The position numbers and the translations under genes are program-made. Positions 1 through 5,768 of a stretch of 6,467 bases of DNA are shown here, piece by piece. Every line of letters starts with the position of its first letter. Position 1 is the first letter of the stretch. The notes beneath the pieces were generated by a model, which did not search any database, had not been told where the DNA came from, and saw only the letters and a list, made by a program, of their open reading frames with translations. Source of the stretch: Thiotrichaceae bacterium (GTDB lineage: Bacteria > Pseudomonadota > Gammaproteobacteria > Thiotrichales > Thiotrichaceae); the NCBI GenBank assembly GCA_027009095.1, contig JALVDG010000453.1, positions 1 through 6,467 on the forward strand, read 5' to 3'.

Positions 1-1
1 A

Positions 2-547
2 CGTAAGTTTCGTATAGGTCGGTTTAATTTACAGGGTAAACTCTTATCTGAAATTAAACTGCCTAAAAAATTGCGTAACAAGAAAAACTATCAAGGCAAA
101 AATAAGGGCTTAGAAAGTGTTATATATCATCCAAAATATGGCTATATCACTGCCGCAGAACGTCCACTTAAAAATGCGCCTAAAGGCTATCAGACCTTAT
201 ATTCCAGTAAAGGAAAGGTTTGGCATTTTAAACCATCAGCCTATAAAAATATTTCTGTAACAGGACTCGAGACGCTGGAAAATGGCGATATTTTAGTCTT
301 AGAGCGTGCTTATAGTGGTTTATTTAGTCCAATGATTATTGCGCTACGTCAAGTGAAATTATCCTCCTGTAATAAGCTCAGACAATGCGATACAACAGAA
401 ATTGCAACATTTAACAGTGTTGATGGATGGCGTATTGATAACTTTGAAGGTCTGGCTCATTACAAAGGAAATCAGTATTTGATGGTCTCAGATAATAATA
501 ACAATCCACTGCAAAGCACCGCATTGGTGATGTTTGAAATAAAGTGA
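2..547 (+). CDS. Esterase-like activity of phytase family protein, 3' part (5' end outside window)
   Basis: The frame is open from the left edge, so 181 C-terminal residues are visible and the true start lies outside. An internal TTG at 71 could be mistaken for a start, but the residues before it (ending GKLLSEIKLPKKL) read as normal protein of the same family. Motifs fit the phytase-like esterase domain (PF13449 type): NKGLESV at visible residues 34-40, TGLETLENGDILVLER at about 87-102, DNFEGLA at 146-152, and a C-terminal SDNNNNPLQ block at 163-171 followed by a short beta strand and the stop. Members are usually secreted or periplasmic beta-propeller-like proteins. Their substrate is mostly unknown, and phytase or phosphoesterase activity is inferred from the family name only. 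Any signal peptide would lie off the window. The next gene on the same strand starts 42 bp downstream with no terminator between, so co-transcription is possible. I am confident of the family and unsure of the function. Confidence 0.85.
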   Translation, partial: RKFRIGRFNLQGKLLSEIKLPKKLRNKKNYQGKNKGLESVIYHPKYGYITAAERPLKNAPKGYQTLYSSKGKVWHFKPSAYKNISVTGLETLENGDILVLERAYSGLFSPMIIALRQVKLSSCNKLRQCDTTEIATFNSVDGWRIDNFEGLAHYKGNQYLMVSDNNNNPLQSTALVMFEIK

Positions 548-589
548 TAAATAGCAATCTGTAACAGTAACGAACAATAGAGACCGAAA

Positions 590-1066
590 ATGAAACCTAA
601 AGATCTATTAATAAAATGCAAAGATATAGATGCAATGGAGGGCGAGGAAAAAATACATTTTCTTAACCCTAATGCCGTTAGGATAAACAAATCCCTTGGG
701 GATGTTGTCGGCTTGCAAAATCTTGGTTTTCACCTTATTTATGTTGAACCAGGTAGGGATACGACGGAGTATCATAAACACTATTACGAAGAAGAGTGTA
801 TCTATGTTCTTTCGGGTAACGGGGAGCTTATTATTGAAGATGAATCTTTTTCCTTTAAAAAAGGTGATTTTGTAGGCTTTCCTGCTGATACAGCAGCGCA
901 TTCATTAAAAAATACGGGAAATGAATTATTAGTTTGCATAGTCGTTGGGCAACGTTTAGAACAAGATGTTGCTGATTACCCTAATAAGGGAAAAAGAATC
1001 TATCGTAACAGCGGAGTTTGGGATGTTGTTGATTTAGAAAATGTGGTTGATCCGCGTAAAAGATAG
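590..1066 (+). CDS. Single-domain cupin protein (COG3837-like)
   Basis: The product is a 158-residue cytoplasmic protein with no signal peptide or membrane segment. The two cupin motifs are clear. Motif 1 runs from G55 through H62-x-H64 and E69 to G76. Motif 2 runs from G92 through P98 and H104 to N108. H62, H64, E69 and H104 are the expected metal ligands, so a bound divalent metal is likely. After the barrel comes a DVADYPNKGKRIYR segment (126-139), a tail I associate with COG3837-type stand-alone cupins. No substrate is assigned for that group: sugar binding, small-molecule sensing or oxygenase activity are all possible. The ATG at 590 has a weak AGAG ribosome-binding site (579-582) with a 7-base spacer. 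The gene lies 42 bp after the phytase-like gene on the same strand. Its stop codon touches the stop codon of the opposing comF. The family call is firm and the function unknown. Confidence 0.88.
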   Translation: MKPKDLLIKCKDIDAMEGEEKIHFLNPNAVRINKSLGDVVGLQNLGFHLIYVEPGRDTTEYHKHYYEEECIYVLSGNGELIIEDESFSFKKGDFVGFPADTAAHSLKNTGNELLVCIVVGQRLEQDVADYPNKGKRIYRNSGVWDVVDLENVVDPRKR

Positions 1067-1747
1067 CTAAGCCCGAGCAACAGTCCACACGCCAACTTTC
1101 TCAATACCAGATTTTTTTAATAAATTGGCTAACTCAAAAGTTGTTACCCCTGTAGTGACAACATCATCAACTAATACCACATGTTTTACCGTGATCGCTC
1201 TCTTTATCTTAAAGCTATGACGTAAATTTTTACGTCGTTCTTTTGCACTTAGTAAGGATTGTGCATCTGTTTGTTTAATGCGCTGAATAGCGTATTTGGC
1301 AAGTGGTATATTAAGTGCTTTAGCAAGAGGGCGGGCAATTTCTAAGGCTTGATTAAACCCTCTTTTACGCAATCTATTTTTATGCAGAGGTACAGGGATA
1401 ATAAGATCAGGGCGTTCAATTTTTTGTGATTGTAGCGTGTTAAGTAGCAGGTGGCTCAAAATTTTAGCGTAAGATAAGTTACGATTGAATTTTAATTGTG
1501 ATACAAGATAGCCAACAGGATAATCATAAGCCAAGCTACTAATAAGATAATCAATAGGAGGGAGCGATTGTTGGCACTCTCCGCATAAGGCATTATCGAG
1601 CTTTTCTTGAAAGGGGAGACCACACTGACTACAGCAATATTTAATTCTTGGTAAGTCTTTTTGACAGGCATCACAAAGAGAAATTATACCCGCAGGATCA
1701 TTGCATAAAACGCAAGTAGGTGTGAAAAGTAATTTATTCAACAACAA
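1067..1747 (-). CDS. comF: ComF family protein (double zinc ribbon plus phosphoribosyltransferase-like domain)
   Basis: The product has 226 residues, normal for ComF/GntX. The N-terminus has two CxxC zinc-ribbon pairs of pairs: C12/C15 with C25/C28, then C39/C42 with C55/C58. A type I phosphoribosyltransferase fold follows. It contains DLIIPVPLHKNRLRKRGFNQ in the middle and the PRPP-binding loop VLVDDVVTTGVTT at 191-203 with the paired aspartates intact. ComF acts in the cytoplasm in natural DNA uptake, and the related GntX/ComF of enterobacteria is linked to growth on DNA. No enzymatic reaction is proven for the family. The start is uncommon: the frame opens after a stop at 1763-1765 and has no ATG before the conserved region, so TTG at 1747 (or the adjacent TTG at 1744) must initiate. 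A weak TGGA lies about 9 bases upstream. The gene is transcribed away from moaC, with the inverted-repeat element between them. No competence partners are in view. Confidence 0.93.
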   Translation of the reverse strand: MLLNKLLFTPTCVLCNDPAGIISLCDACQKDLPRIKYCCSQCGLPFQEKLDNALCGECQQSLPPIDYLISSLAYDYPVGYLVSQLKFNRNLSYAKILSHLLLNTLQSQKIERPDLIIPVPLHKNRLRKRGFNQALEIARPLAKALNIPLAKYAIQRIKQTDAQSLLSAKERRKNLRHSFKIKRAITVKHVVLVDDVVTTGVTTFELANLLKKSGIEKVGVWTVARA

Positions 1748-1805
1748 GGTATTGATTCCACTTTAGGGTGTTTATTATTGCAGCCCTTTGTTAGGCTTTA
1801 AAAAA

Positions 1806-1947
1806 GTAACTACTCAACATAATCACTAACTGCTCAGATTGAGCTCTATTTTGTTCGAGTTCAAGGCAAAAAAGCGGAGTTTATCAGTATAAATGAGCAC
1901 TTTTAACGTAGAAATCGGGCAAAATAGAGGGCAAGCTGAGTAGTTAC
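1806..1947. mobile_element. MITE-like element with terminal inverted repeats, between comF and moaC
   Basis: The stretch begins GTAACTACTCA and ends TGAGTAGTTAC, a perfect 11 bp terminal inverted repeat. It is flanked on both sides by TAAAAAA (1799-1805 and 1948-1954), which could be a 7 bp target duplication, though such an A-rich motif can match by chance. Just inside the left end the terminal motif recurs as TAACTGCTCA (1827-1836). From there a 27-base arm (1827-1853) pairs with 1920-1946 without gaps, 23 of 27 positions matching. This makes a long imperfect hairpin centred near TTTATcagtATAAA (1880-1893). The element has no open reading frame, so it would need a transposase supplied in trans. 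It ends 23 bp before the moaC start codon and so must either carry or separate the moaC promoter. I do not recognise the family, and only one copy is in the window, so mobility is inferred from structure alone. A stand-alone long regulatory hairpin is the alternative. Confidence 0.6.
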
Positions 1948-1970
1948 TAAAAAATGACAAGGACAATAAT

Positions 1971-2462
1971 ATGACAAAACTAACACATTTTAATGATCAG
2001 GGCGAAGTCCACATGGTTGATGTGGGAGCGAAGGATATTACTCATCGAGTAGCGGTTACTGAGGGGCGAATTTTTATGAAAGACTCCACCTTGCAGCATA
2101 TTTTATCAGGTACGAATAAGAAAGGTGACGTACTCGGTGTTGCTCGTATTGCAGGTATTATGGCATCAAAAAAGACGGCAGATCTCATTCCTCTTTGTCA
2201 TCCTCTAGCATTAACAAAAGTAGAAATAGAATTATCGACAGAGGAAAATCCTGCGGCAGTATATTGTCAGGCTACCGTTGCAACGAGCGGACAAACAGGT
2301 GTAGAAATGGAGGCTTTGACAGCAACACAAATAGCACTTTTGACAGTCTATGACATGTGTAAATCCGTTGATAGAGGAATGGAGATAAGTAATGTGAGAT
2401 TATTGAAAAAGAGTGGAGGAAAGTCAGGGGATTGGGAAGCTGAAAGGGCTAAAAAAATATAA
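1971..2462 (+). CDS. moaC: Cyclic pyranopterin monophosphate synthase MoaC
   Basis: MoaC converts (8S)-3',8-cyclo-7,8-dihydroguanosine 5'-triphosphate, the product of MoaA, into cyclic pyranopterin monophosphate. This is the second part of the first stage of molybdenum cofactor synthesis, in the cytoplasm as a homohexamer. The 163-residue length is standard. Residues align in number with E. coli MoaC: K51, H77 in PLCHPL, E112 in GVEMEALT, and D128 and K131 in YDMCK. All expected active-site residues are therefore present. The C-terminal KSGGKSGDW block is also typical. The ATG at 1971 has a good Shine-Dalgarno AAGGA (1959-1963) with a 7-base spacer. The gene is alone here: moaA, moaB, moaD and moaE are not adjacent. 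Its leader is occupied by the inverted-repeat element, and it ends at a strong terminator 14 bp after the stop. The identity is certain. Confidence 0.98.
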   Translation: MTKLTHFNDQGEVHMVDVGAKDITHRVAVTEGRIFMKDSTLQHILSGTNKKGDVLGVARIAGIMASKKTADLIPLCHPLALTKVEIELSTEENPAAVYCQATVATSGQTGVEMEALTATQIALLTVYDMCKSVDRGMEISNVRLLKKSGGKSGDWEAERAKKI

Positions 2463-2475
2463 GCAATCTCATAAT

Positions 2476-2512
2476 AAAAAGGCGACTACATGCAAATGTA
2501 AATCGCCTTTTT
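2476..2512. terminator. Bidirectional rho-independent terminator between moaC and the TauE/SafE gene
   Basis: AAAAAGGCGA (2476-2485) pairs perfectly with TCGCCTTTTT (2503-2512). Inside, TACAT and ATGTA (2487-2491 and 2496-2500) add five pairs closing a GCAA tetraloop (2492-2495), with a small internal loop of C against AA. The T run on the + strand and the mirror-image T run on the - strand mean it can stop transcripts from both converging genes. It lies 14 bp after the moaC stop and 20 bp after the 3' end of the transporter gene. Confidence 0.93.
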
Positions 2513-2532
2513 CCCAATAGATTTAGAAAAAA

Positions 2533-3378
2533 CTAAAATCCTAAAGCATATTTTAACCCAATTAAACTCAGCACAGTTGCTAAGAAAATTCTTAACCAGC
2601 TATCTTGCATCATACGATTAACTTTAGGACCGATGATTGCACCAATAATACCGCCAACAATTAAAAATGACAGGGTTATCCAGTCAATATCTGCTCCCAT
2701 GAGAAGATAATTAGTGACGGATATGGAGCCACTAATAAAAATAACCACAGCAGCAGTCGCGGGAATAATGAACATAGGCATTCTTAAAAAACTAACCATA
2801 AACGGTACAAGCAGGAAGCCACCGCCCACTCCAAATGCAGAGGCAACAATCGCAATAAAAAATCCTGCTAACCAAGGAGTCCAAAGGCTTACTTGATAGT
2901 TTTTATCAGCATATGAAAATTTAATGGTTGTGCCAATTGCGGATATGCTATGCACACCTTTCTTACAAGCCAATAAGTCAGATTTTTCTTCATTTCTTAA
3001 CTTATAAATTTCCCAAATAATTTGCGCTGAAATAACAAGTGTTAATAGACCAAATAGTGGTTTAAAAGTTGACATATCAGAAAGATATTTACTTGATAAT
3101 GTACTACCAACAATCGCGCCCATTACGCCACCTGCGCTGAGCATAAGAGCTAAAGGAATAACGGTTGCTTTACGACGGATATAGCCAGGAATAAAAACAA
3201 GTGCAGTTGCTAAGGAGAGAATTTGTGCCATTGGCTTAATGCTATTGGGGTCTGTTACTCCAATGAGTGTAATAAGACCAAAAGAAGCAAGAATACCTCC
3301 TGCTGCCCCGACTAATGAAAAAACAAGCCCGACAAGAGTACCCCAAAAAAGTAGTAATAATATTGTTCCAAAGTCCAT
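2533..3378 (-). CDS. TauE/SafE (TSUP, DUF81) family membrane transporter
   Basis: The product is a 281-residue inner-membrane protein of almost entirely hydrophobic sequence, with about eight predicted membrane segments by eye. It shows the two-fold internal repeat of the family (PF01925). The first half has a glycine-rich signature SLVGAAGGILASFG (21-34), and the second half has the matching SAFGVGGGFLLVPFM (180-194). A charged loop at about 126-164 (KLRNEEKSD onward) joins the halves and is probably cytoplasmic. The family moves small, often sulfur-containing anions such as sulfite, sulfoacetate, sulfonates or thiosulfate. The substrate cannot be told from sequence, and no sulfur gene is adjacent. 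The ATG at 3378 is preceded by AAGAGG about 12 bases upstream, a rather long spacing. The gene converges on moaC at a shared terminator. A short reading frame on the same strand ends 67 bp upstream and might share its transcript. Confidence 0.92.
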   Translation of the reverse strand: MDFGTILLLLFWGTLVGLVFSLVGAAGGILASFGLITLIGVTDPNSIKPMAQILSLATALVFIPGYIRRKATVIPLALMLSAGGVMGAIVGSTLSSKYLSDMSTFKPLFGLLTLVISAQIIWEIYKLRNEEKSDLLACKKGVHSISAIGTTIKFSYADKNYQVSLWTPWLAGFFIAIVASAFGVGGGFLLVPFMVSFLRMPMFIIPATAAVVIFISGSISVTNYLLMGADIDWITLSFLIVGGIIGAIIGPKVNRMMQDSWLRIFLATVLSLIGLKYALGF

Positions 3379-3445
3379 ACTGTATTTATACCTCTTAAAA
3401 AGGAGTTAGCGATAGCCACTGTTTAAGTTTAAAAATGTGTAATAT

Positions 3446-3625
3446 CTAGTACACCATCAACCAACGTTTGGTTTGGTGGATGCTGCTTTCTGACTCACCC
3501 TGTGGGAGCAATTCAAAGTGCCCAAACACTGCATCTATGGGTTTTTGACAAGGGAGTGACCATTGCTTGCAACCCATGTCACTTGTTTTGCAAGTAAAGG
3601 ATTTAGTTCGCTCTGTATCCGCCAT
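3446..3625 (-). CDS. Possible small protein of 59 residues, no recognised family
   Basis: Reading the - strand from ATG at 3625 gives 59 residues and a TAG stop. The protein begins MADTERTKSFTCKTSDMG, contains a C-x6-C-x6-C pattern at about residues 12, 19 and 26, then VFGHFELLPQGESESS, and ends with a basic, aromatic tail KRWLMVY. The frame coincides with a region of about 46% GC (83 of 180 bases counted by eye). This island sits between a roughly 36-40% GC gene and a roughly 16% GC spacer, which argues for something conserved or recently arrived. Against it, there is no clear Shine-Dalgarno sequence before the ATG. The frame also stays open for seven more codons upstream back to a stop, so it may be the tail of a broken gene. 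It points the same way as the TauE/SafE gene and ends 67 bp before it. I recognise no domain. It could be a real small protein, a remnant, or an RNA or repeat that happens to be open. Confidence 0.35.
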   Translation of the reverse strand: MADTERTKSFTCKTSDMGCKQWSLPCQKPIDAVFGHFELLPQGESESSIHQTKRWLMVY

Positions 3626-3793
3626 TAATATTGTTGATGTACCAGGCTAAAAAATTAATCTTTTTATTTAAGAACTAGTAAAAAATATTCAAAAACGATG
3701 AAAGTTAAAATAAGCTCGGGATTATATTACTAAAGTAATACAAATGCTCCTATTTTATTTTTATCGAATAAGATGTAAACATAATAAGTATAG

Positions 3794-3822
3794 ACTATAA
3801 ATAACATAATATTATTTATAGT
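3794..3822. repeat. Perfect 11 bp inverted repeat
   Basis: ACTATAAATAA (3794-3804) is followed by the 7-base spacer CATAATA and its exact complement TTATTTATAGT (3812-3822). All but two of the 22 arm bases are A or T, so some palindromes are expected by chance in this composition. It could be an operator-like site or a weak hairpin. No T run follows on the + strand and none of useful length on the - strand, so it is not a good terminator. Confidence 0.5.
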
Positions 3823-4031
3823 AAAAATTATTTAATATACAAAGAGTTATTTTTTATTGGTGATAAATAGTAATTATATACATGTTCTTTTTTTTTATTT
3901 TATAATTCCCTAATATATTTTTAAGTATAGAATTTGCTCGTTTTTATTTGCTTACTTATATATCTATTATTTAATAGTAATATTTTATGTATTAATTAAT
4001 ACTTGCCATTAATTAAAATTTTTTTGGGAGT

Positions 4032-4060
4032 ATACACCAGTGGCGTATTGGTGTGTTTTT
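4032..4060 (+). terminator. Terminator-like hairpin in the nadE leader
   Basis: ACACCAGT (4034-4041) pairs with ATTGGTGT (4047-4054), eight pairs with one G-U, across a 5-base loop GGCGT. The stem extends through T4033-G4055 (wobble) and A4032-T4056, and TTTT completes the T run to 4060. The shape is that of a modest rho-independent terminator reading toward nadE, yet no + strand gene lies upstream for over 1.5 kb. It may end an unannotated transcript, act as a leader attenuator, or be coincidental. The 5' arm overlaps GGAGTATAC (4027-4035), which could instead pair with GTATAtCTCC (4086-4095) with one bulged base. Confidence 0.4.
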
Positions 4061-4063
4061 GCA

Positions 4064-4092
4064 TTGCTATTCATCGCTAAGGTTGGTATATC
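4064..4092 (+). promoter_or_regulatory. nadE: Weak sigma70-type promoter candidate for nadE
   Basis: TTGCTA (4064-4069) as a -35 box and TATATC (4087-4092) as a -10 box are separated by 17 bp, each matching the consensus at 4 of 6 positions. Initiation near 4099 would leave a leader of about 19 bases. It lies just downstream of the terminator-like hairpin, so a transcript from here would escape that hairpin. The surrounding sequence is AT-rich, so other placements are possible. Confidence 0.3.
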
Positions 4093-4117
4093 TCCTTTTC
4101 TAATATTTTCTTAGTAG

Positions 4118-5767
4118 ATGATTACCCAAATGAGCCAGCACCTTAGTATTTCCATTGCCCAATTAAATCCTATTGTGGGCAGCTTTCGACACAATACACA
4201 GCTTATCCTTGATGCGATTGAGCAGGCAAAGGAGGAGGGCGCAGATGTTATCGTCTTCCCAGAGTTAGTTATTACCGCTTACCCAGCAGAAGATTTATTA
4301 TTTCGTCCCGCTTTTTTAGAGCAGGTCGAAAAAGCACTTGATGATATAGCCACGAAAGCACAAGACATAACAGTAATTGTTGGTGCGCCCTTATTGCGTA
4401 ATGGCAAACTCTACAATATGGCATGTGTGCTACAAGCAGGAAAGTGTATTGCCGAGTATGCAAAGCAACATCTGCCAAATTATCGTGTTTTTGATGAGAA
4501 GCGTTATTTTGTTGCAGGAGAGCAAACTGTCATCATCGACATTGCAGGTCATCAAGTTGGCTTGCTAATTTGCGAAGATATTTGGATGCAACAGCCCATA
4601 AAGGCGATTGCTCAAAAAGGTGCAGATGCTGTCATCGTTTTAAACGCTTCTCCATTCCGCCTCAATAAGACCCAAGAGCGTCTTGATATGTTGGCAGAGC
4701 GAGCATCAGAAAATCAGCTAGCCATTGCCTATGTTAACTTGGTGGGTGGACAAGATGAACTAGTGTTTGATGGAGAGTCACTATTAGTCGATGCAAAGGG
4801 GCAACTACTTTATCAAGCACCTACGTTTGAATCGGGTGTATTTACACAGACTTTGCCATTAAATACATTAGGCGATGTATGCGAAGCACGAAAAATTTCA
4901 GATGAAGCATCCATCTATCAAGCCTTAGTATTAGGTGTTAAGGATTATGTCCATAAAAATGGCTTTCCTGGCATTATGCTAGGCTTGTCAGGTGGTATTG
5001 ATTCGGCATTAACGCTAGCGATAGCAGTGGATGCTTTAGGTGCTGAAAATGTCGAAGCCGTGATGATGCCGTTTAAATATACGGCAGATATTAGTATTGA
5101 AGATGCCGCTAAACAAGCCATTAAATTAGGTGTTAAATACCGCGAAATTCCTATAGAGCCTATTTTTGATAGCTTCATGGCAGCTTTATCTGCCGAGTTT
5201 GAAGGCTTAGAGCGCGATGTAACAGAAGAGAATATTCAAGCACGATCTCGTGGCGTATTGCTAATGGCGATGTCGAACAAATTGGGCAAGATGTTACTTG
5301 CAACAGGCAATAAAAGTGAAATGTCAGTCGGTTATGCCACGCTTTATGGTGATATGGCGGGTGGTTTTGCTCCACTCAAAGACGTATTTAAAACCGTTGT
5401 TTATGATCTTTCTCGTTACCGTAATAGCTTGGGCGATGGTGAGATAATTCCTGATCGTGTGATTACCCGTCCGCCTTCTGCGGAATTAGCCCCAGATCAA
5501 AAAGATGAAGACTCCCTACCACCTTACGATATATTGGATGAAATATTACGTCTCTTTATCGAAGAATTTCAAAGTGTCGATGATATTGTTGCACAAGGCT
5601 TTGATTTCGACACAGTACATCGTGTGGCAAACTTATTATTACTCAGTGAATACAAACGCCGTCAATCAGCTCCAGGTATACGCATTACCAAGCGAGCCTT
5701 CGGTAAAGATAGACGCTATCCCATCACCTCGCATTATCGTTATCACCTTAGCGATCAAGCAAAATAA
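4118..5767 (+). CDS. nadE: Glutamine-dependent NAD+ synthetase
   Basis: NadE performs the last step of NAD+ synthesis in the cytoplasm, amidating nicotinic acid adenine dinucleotide with ATP and ammonia from glutamine. At 549 residues it is the fused two-domain form. Residues 1 to about 255 form a nitrilase-type glutaminase with the Glu-Lys-Cys triad: E49 in VFPELVITAYP, K116 in AKQHLPNY and C152 in LLICEDIW. Residues from about 265 onward form the synthetase. It has the PP-loop SGGIDS (291-296), NIQARSR (372-378), GNKSE (397-401), RPPSAEL (451-457) and DEDSLPPY (463-470). All key residues are present, so it should be fully active. Start choice is uncertain: ATG at 4118 follows directly on an in-frame TAG (4115-4117), and an alternative ATG at 4130 gives the N-terminus MSQHLSISIAQLNP, closer to the usual one. 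Neither has a Shine-Dalgarno sequence. tmcA follows after one base. Confidence 0.97.
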   Translation: MITQMSQHLSISIAQLNPIVGSFRHNTQLILDAIEQAKEEGADVIVFPELVITAYPAEDLLFRPAFLEQVEKALDDIATKAQDITVIVGAPLLRNGKLYNMACVLQAGKCIAEYAKQHLPNYRVFDEKRYFVAGEQTVIIDIAGHQVGLLICEDIWMQQPIKAIAQKGADAVIVLNASPFRLNKTQERLDMLAERASENQLAIAYVNLVGGQDELVFDGESLLVDAKGQLLYQAPTFESGVFTQTLPLNTLGDVCEARKISDEASIYQALVLGVKDYVHKNGFPGIMLGLSGGIDSALTLAIAVDALGAENVEAVMMPFKYTADISIEDAAKQAIKLGVKYREIPIEPIFDSFMAALSAEFEGLERDVTEENIQARSRGVLLMAMSNKLGKMLLATGNKSEMSVGYATLYGDMAGGFAPLKDVFKTVVYDLSRYRNSLGDGEIIPDRVITRPPSAELAPDQKDEDSLPPYDILDEILRLFIEEFQSVDDIVAQGFDFDTVHRVANLLLLSEYKRRQSAPGIRITKRAFGKDRRYPITSHYRYHLSDQAK

Positions 5768-5768
5768 A

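Larger units (their letters stand above)
3626..4117. other. Very AT-rich intergenic region upstream of nadE, no recognised gene
   Basis: From 3661 to 4020 only about 57 of 360 bases are G or C by my count (about 16%), far below the flanking genes. Both strands are broken by frequent stops. The longest ATG frames I found are around 20 codons with no properly spaced ribosome-binding site, so I call no gene. The region holds an 11 bp palindrome at 3794-3822, long T runs near 3890-3900, a terminator-like hairpin at 4032-4060, and a weak promoter candidate just before nadE. Such composition is typical of decayed DNA, of promoter regions bound by silencing proteins, or of junctions left by an old insertion. 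I see no DnaA-box cluster, CRISPR, tRNA or known riboswitch in it. Confidence 0.6.

Noticed and set aside
71..547. TTG at 71 as the start of the phytase-like gene
   Set aside because: The same frame continues to the left edge with plausible family sequence, so the TTG is an internal leucine codon.
608..901. Long - strand open frame opposite the cupin gene
   Set aside because: It is antisense to a well-supported cupin with intact metal ligands and shows no protein-like motif of its own.
1886..1894. TATAAAT / TATACT at the centre of the inverted-repeat element as a promoter -10 box
   Set aside because: No acceptable -35 hexamer lies 16-18 bp away on either strand. The motif is explained by the element's central palindrome.
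3452..3478. Hairpin CACCA-TC-AACCAA / TTGGTT-TGGTG at the end of the 59-codon frame, considered as a terminator
   Set aside because: No T run follows on either strand, and the sequence encodes the last residues of the frame. The repeat-like letters may simply reflect codons.
3661..4020. Replication origin or CRISPR-like array in the AT-rich spacer
   Set aside because: I saw no cluster of DnaA-box sequences, no phased iterons and no regularly spaced direct repeats. AT richness alone is not enough.
4009..4074. A 21-codon ATG frame on the - strand (MNSNAKTHQYATGVYSQKNFN is too long to quote in full with certainty of meaning; it begins MNSNAKTHQ) with a strong AAGGAG upstream at 4092-4097
   Set aside because: The Shine-Dalgarno-like motif is 17 bases from the ATG, too far to serve it. 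The frame is very short and overlaps the hairpin upstream of nadE, which alone explains the sequence.
4945..5375. Two - strand open frames opposite nadE
   Set aside because: They lie within the conserved synthetase domain of nadE and have no recognisable features, so they are shadows.
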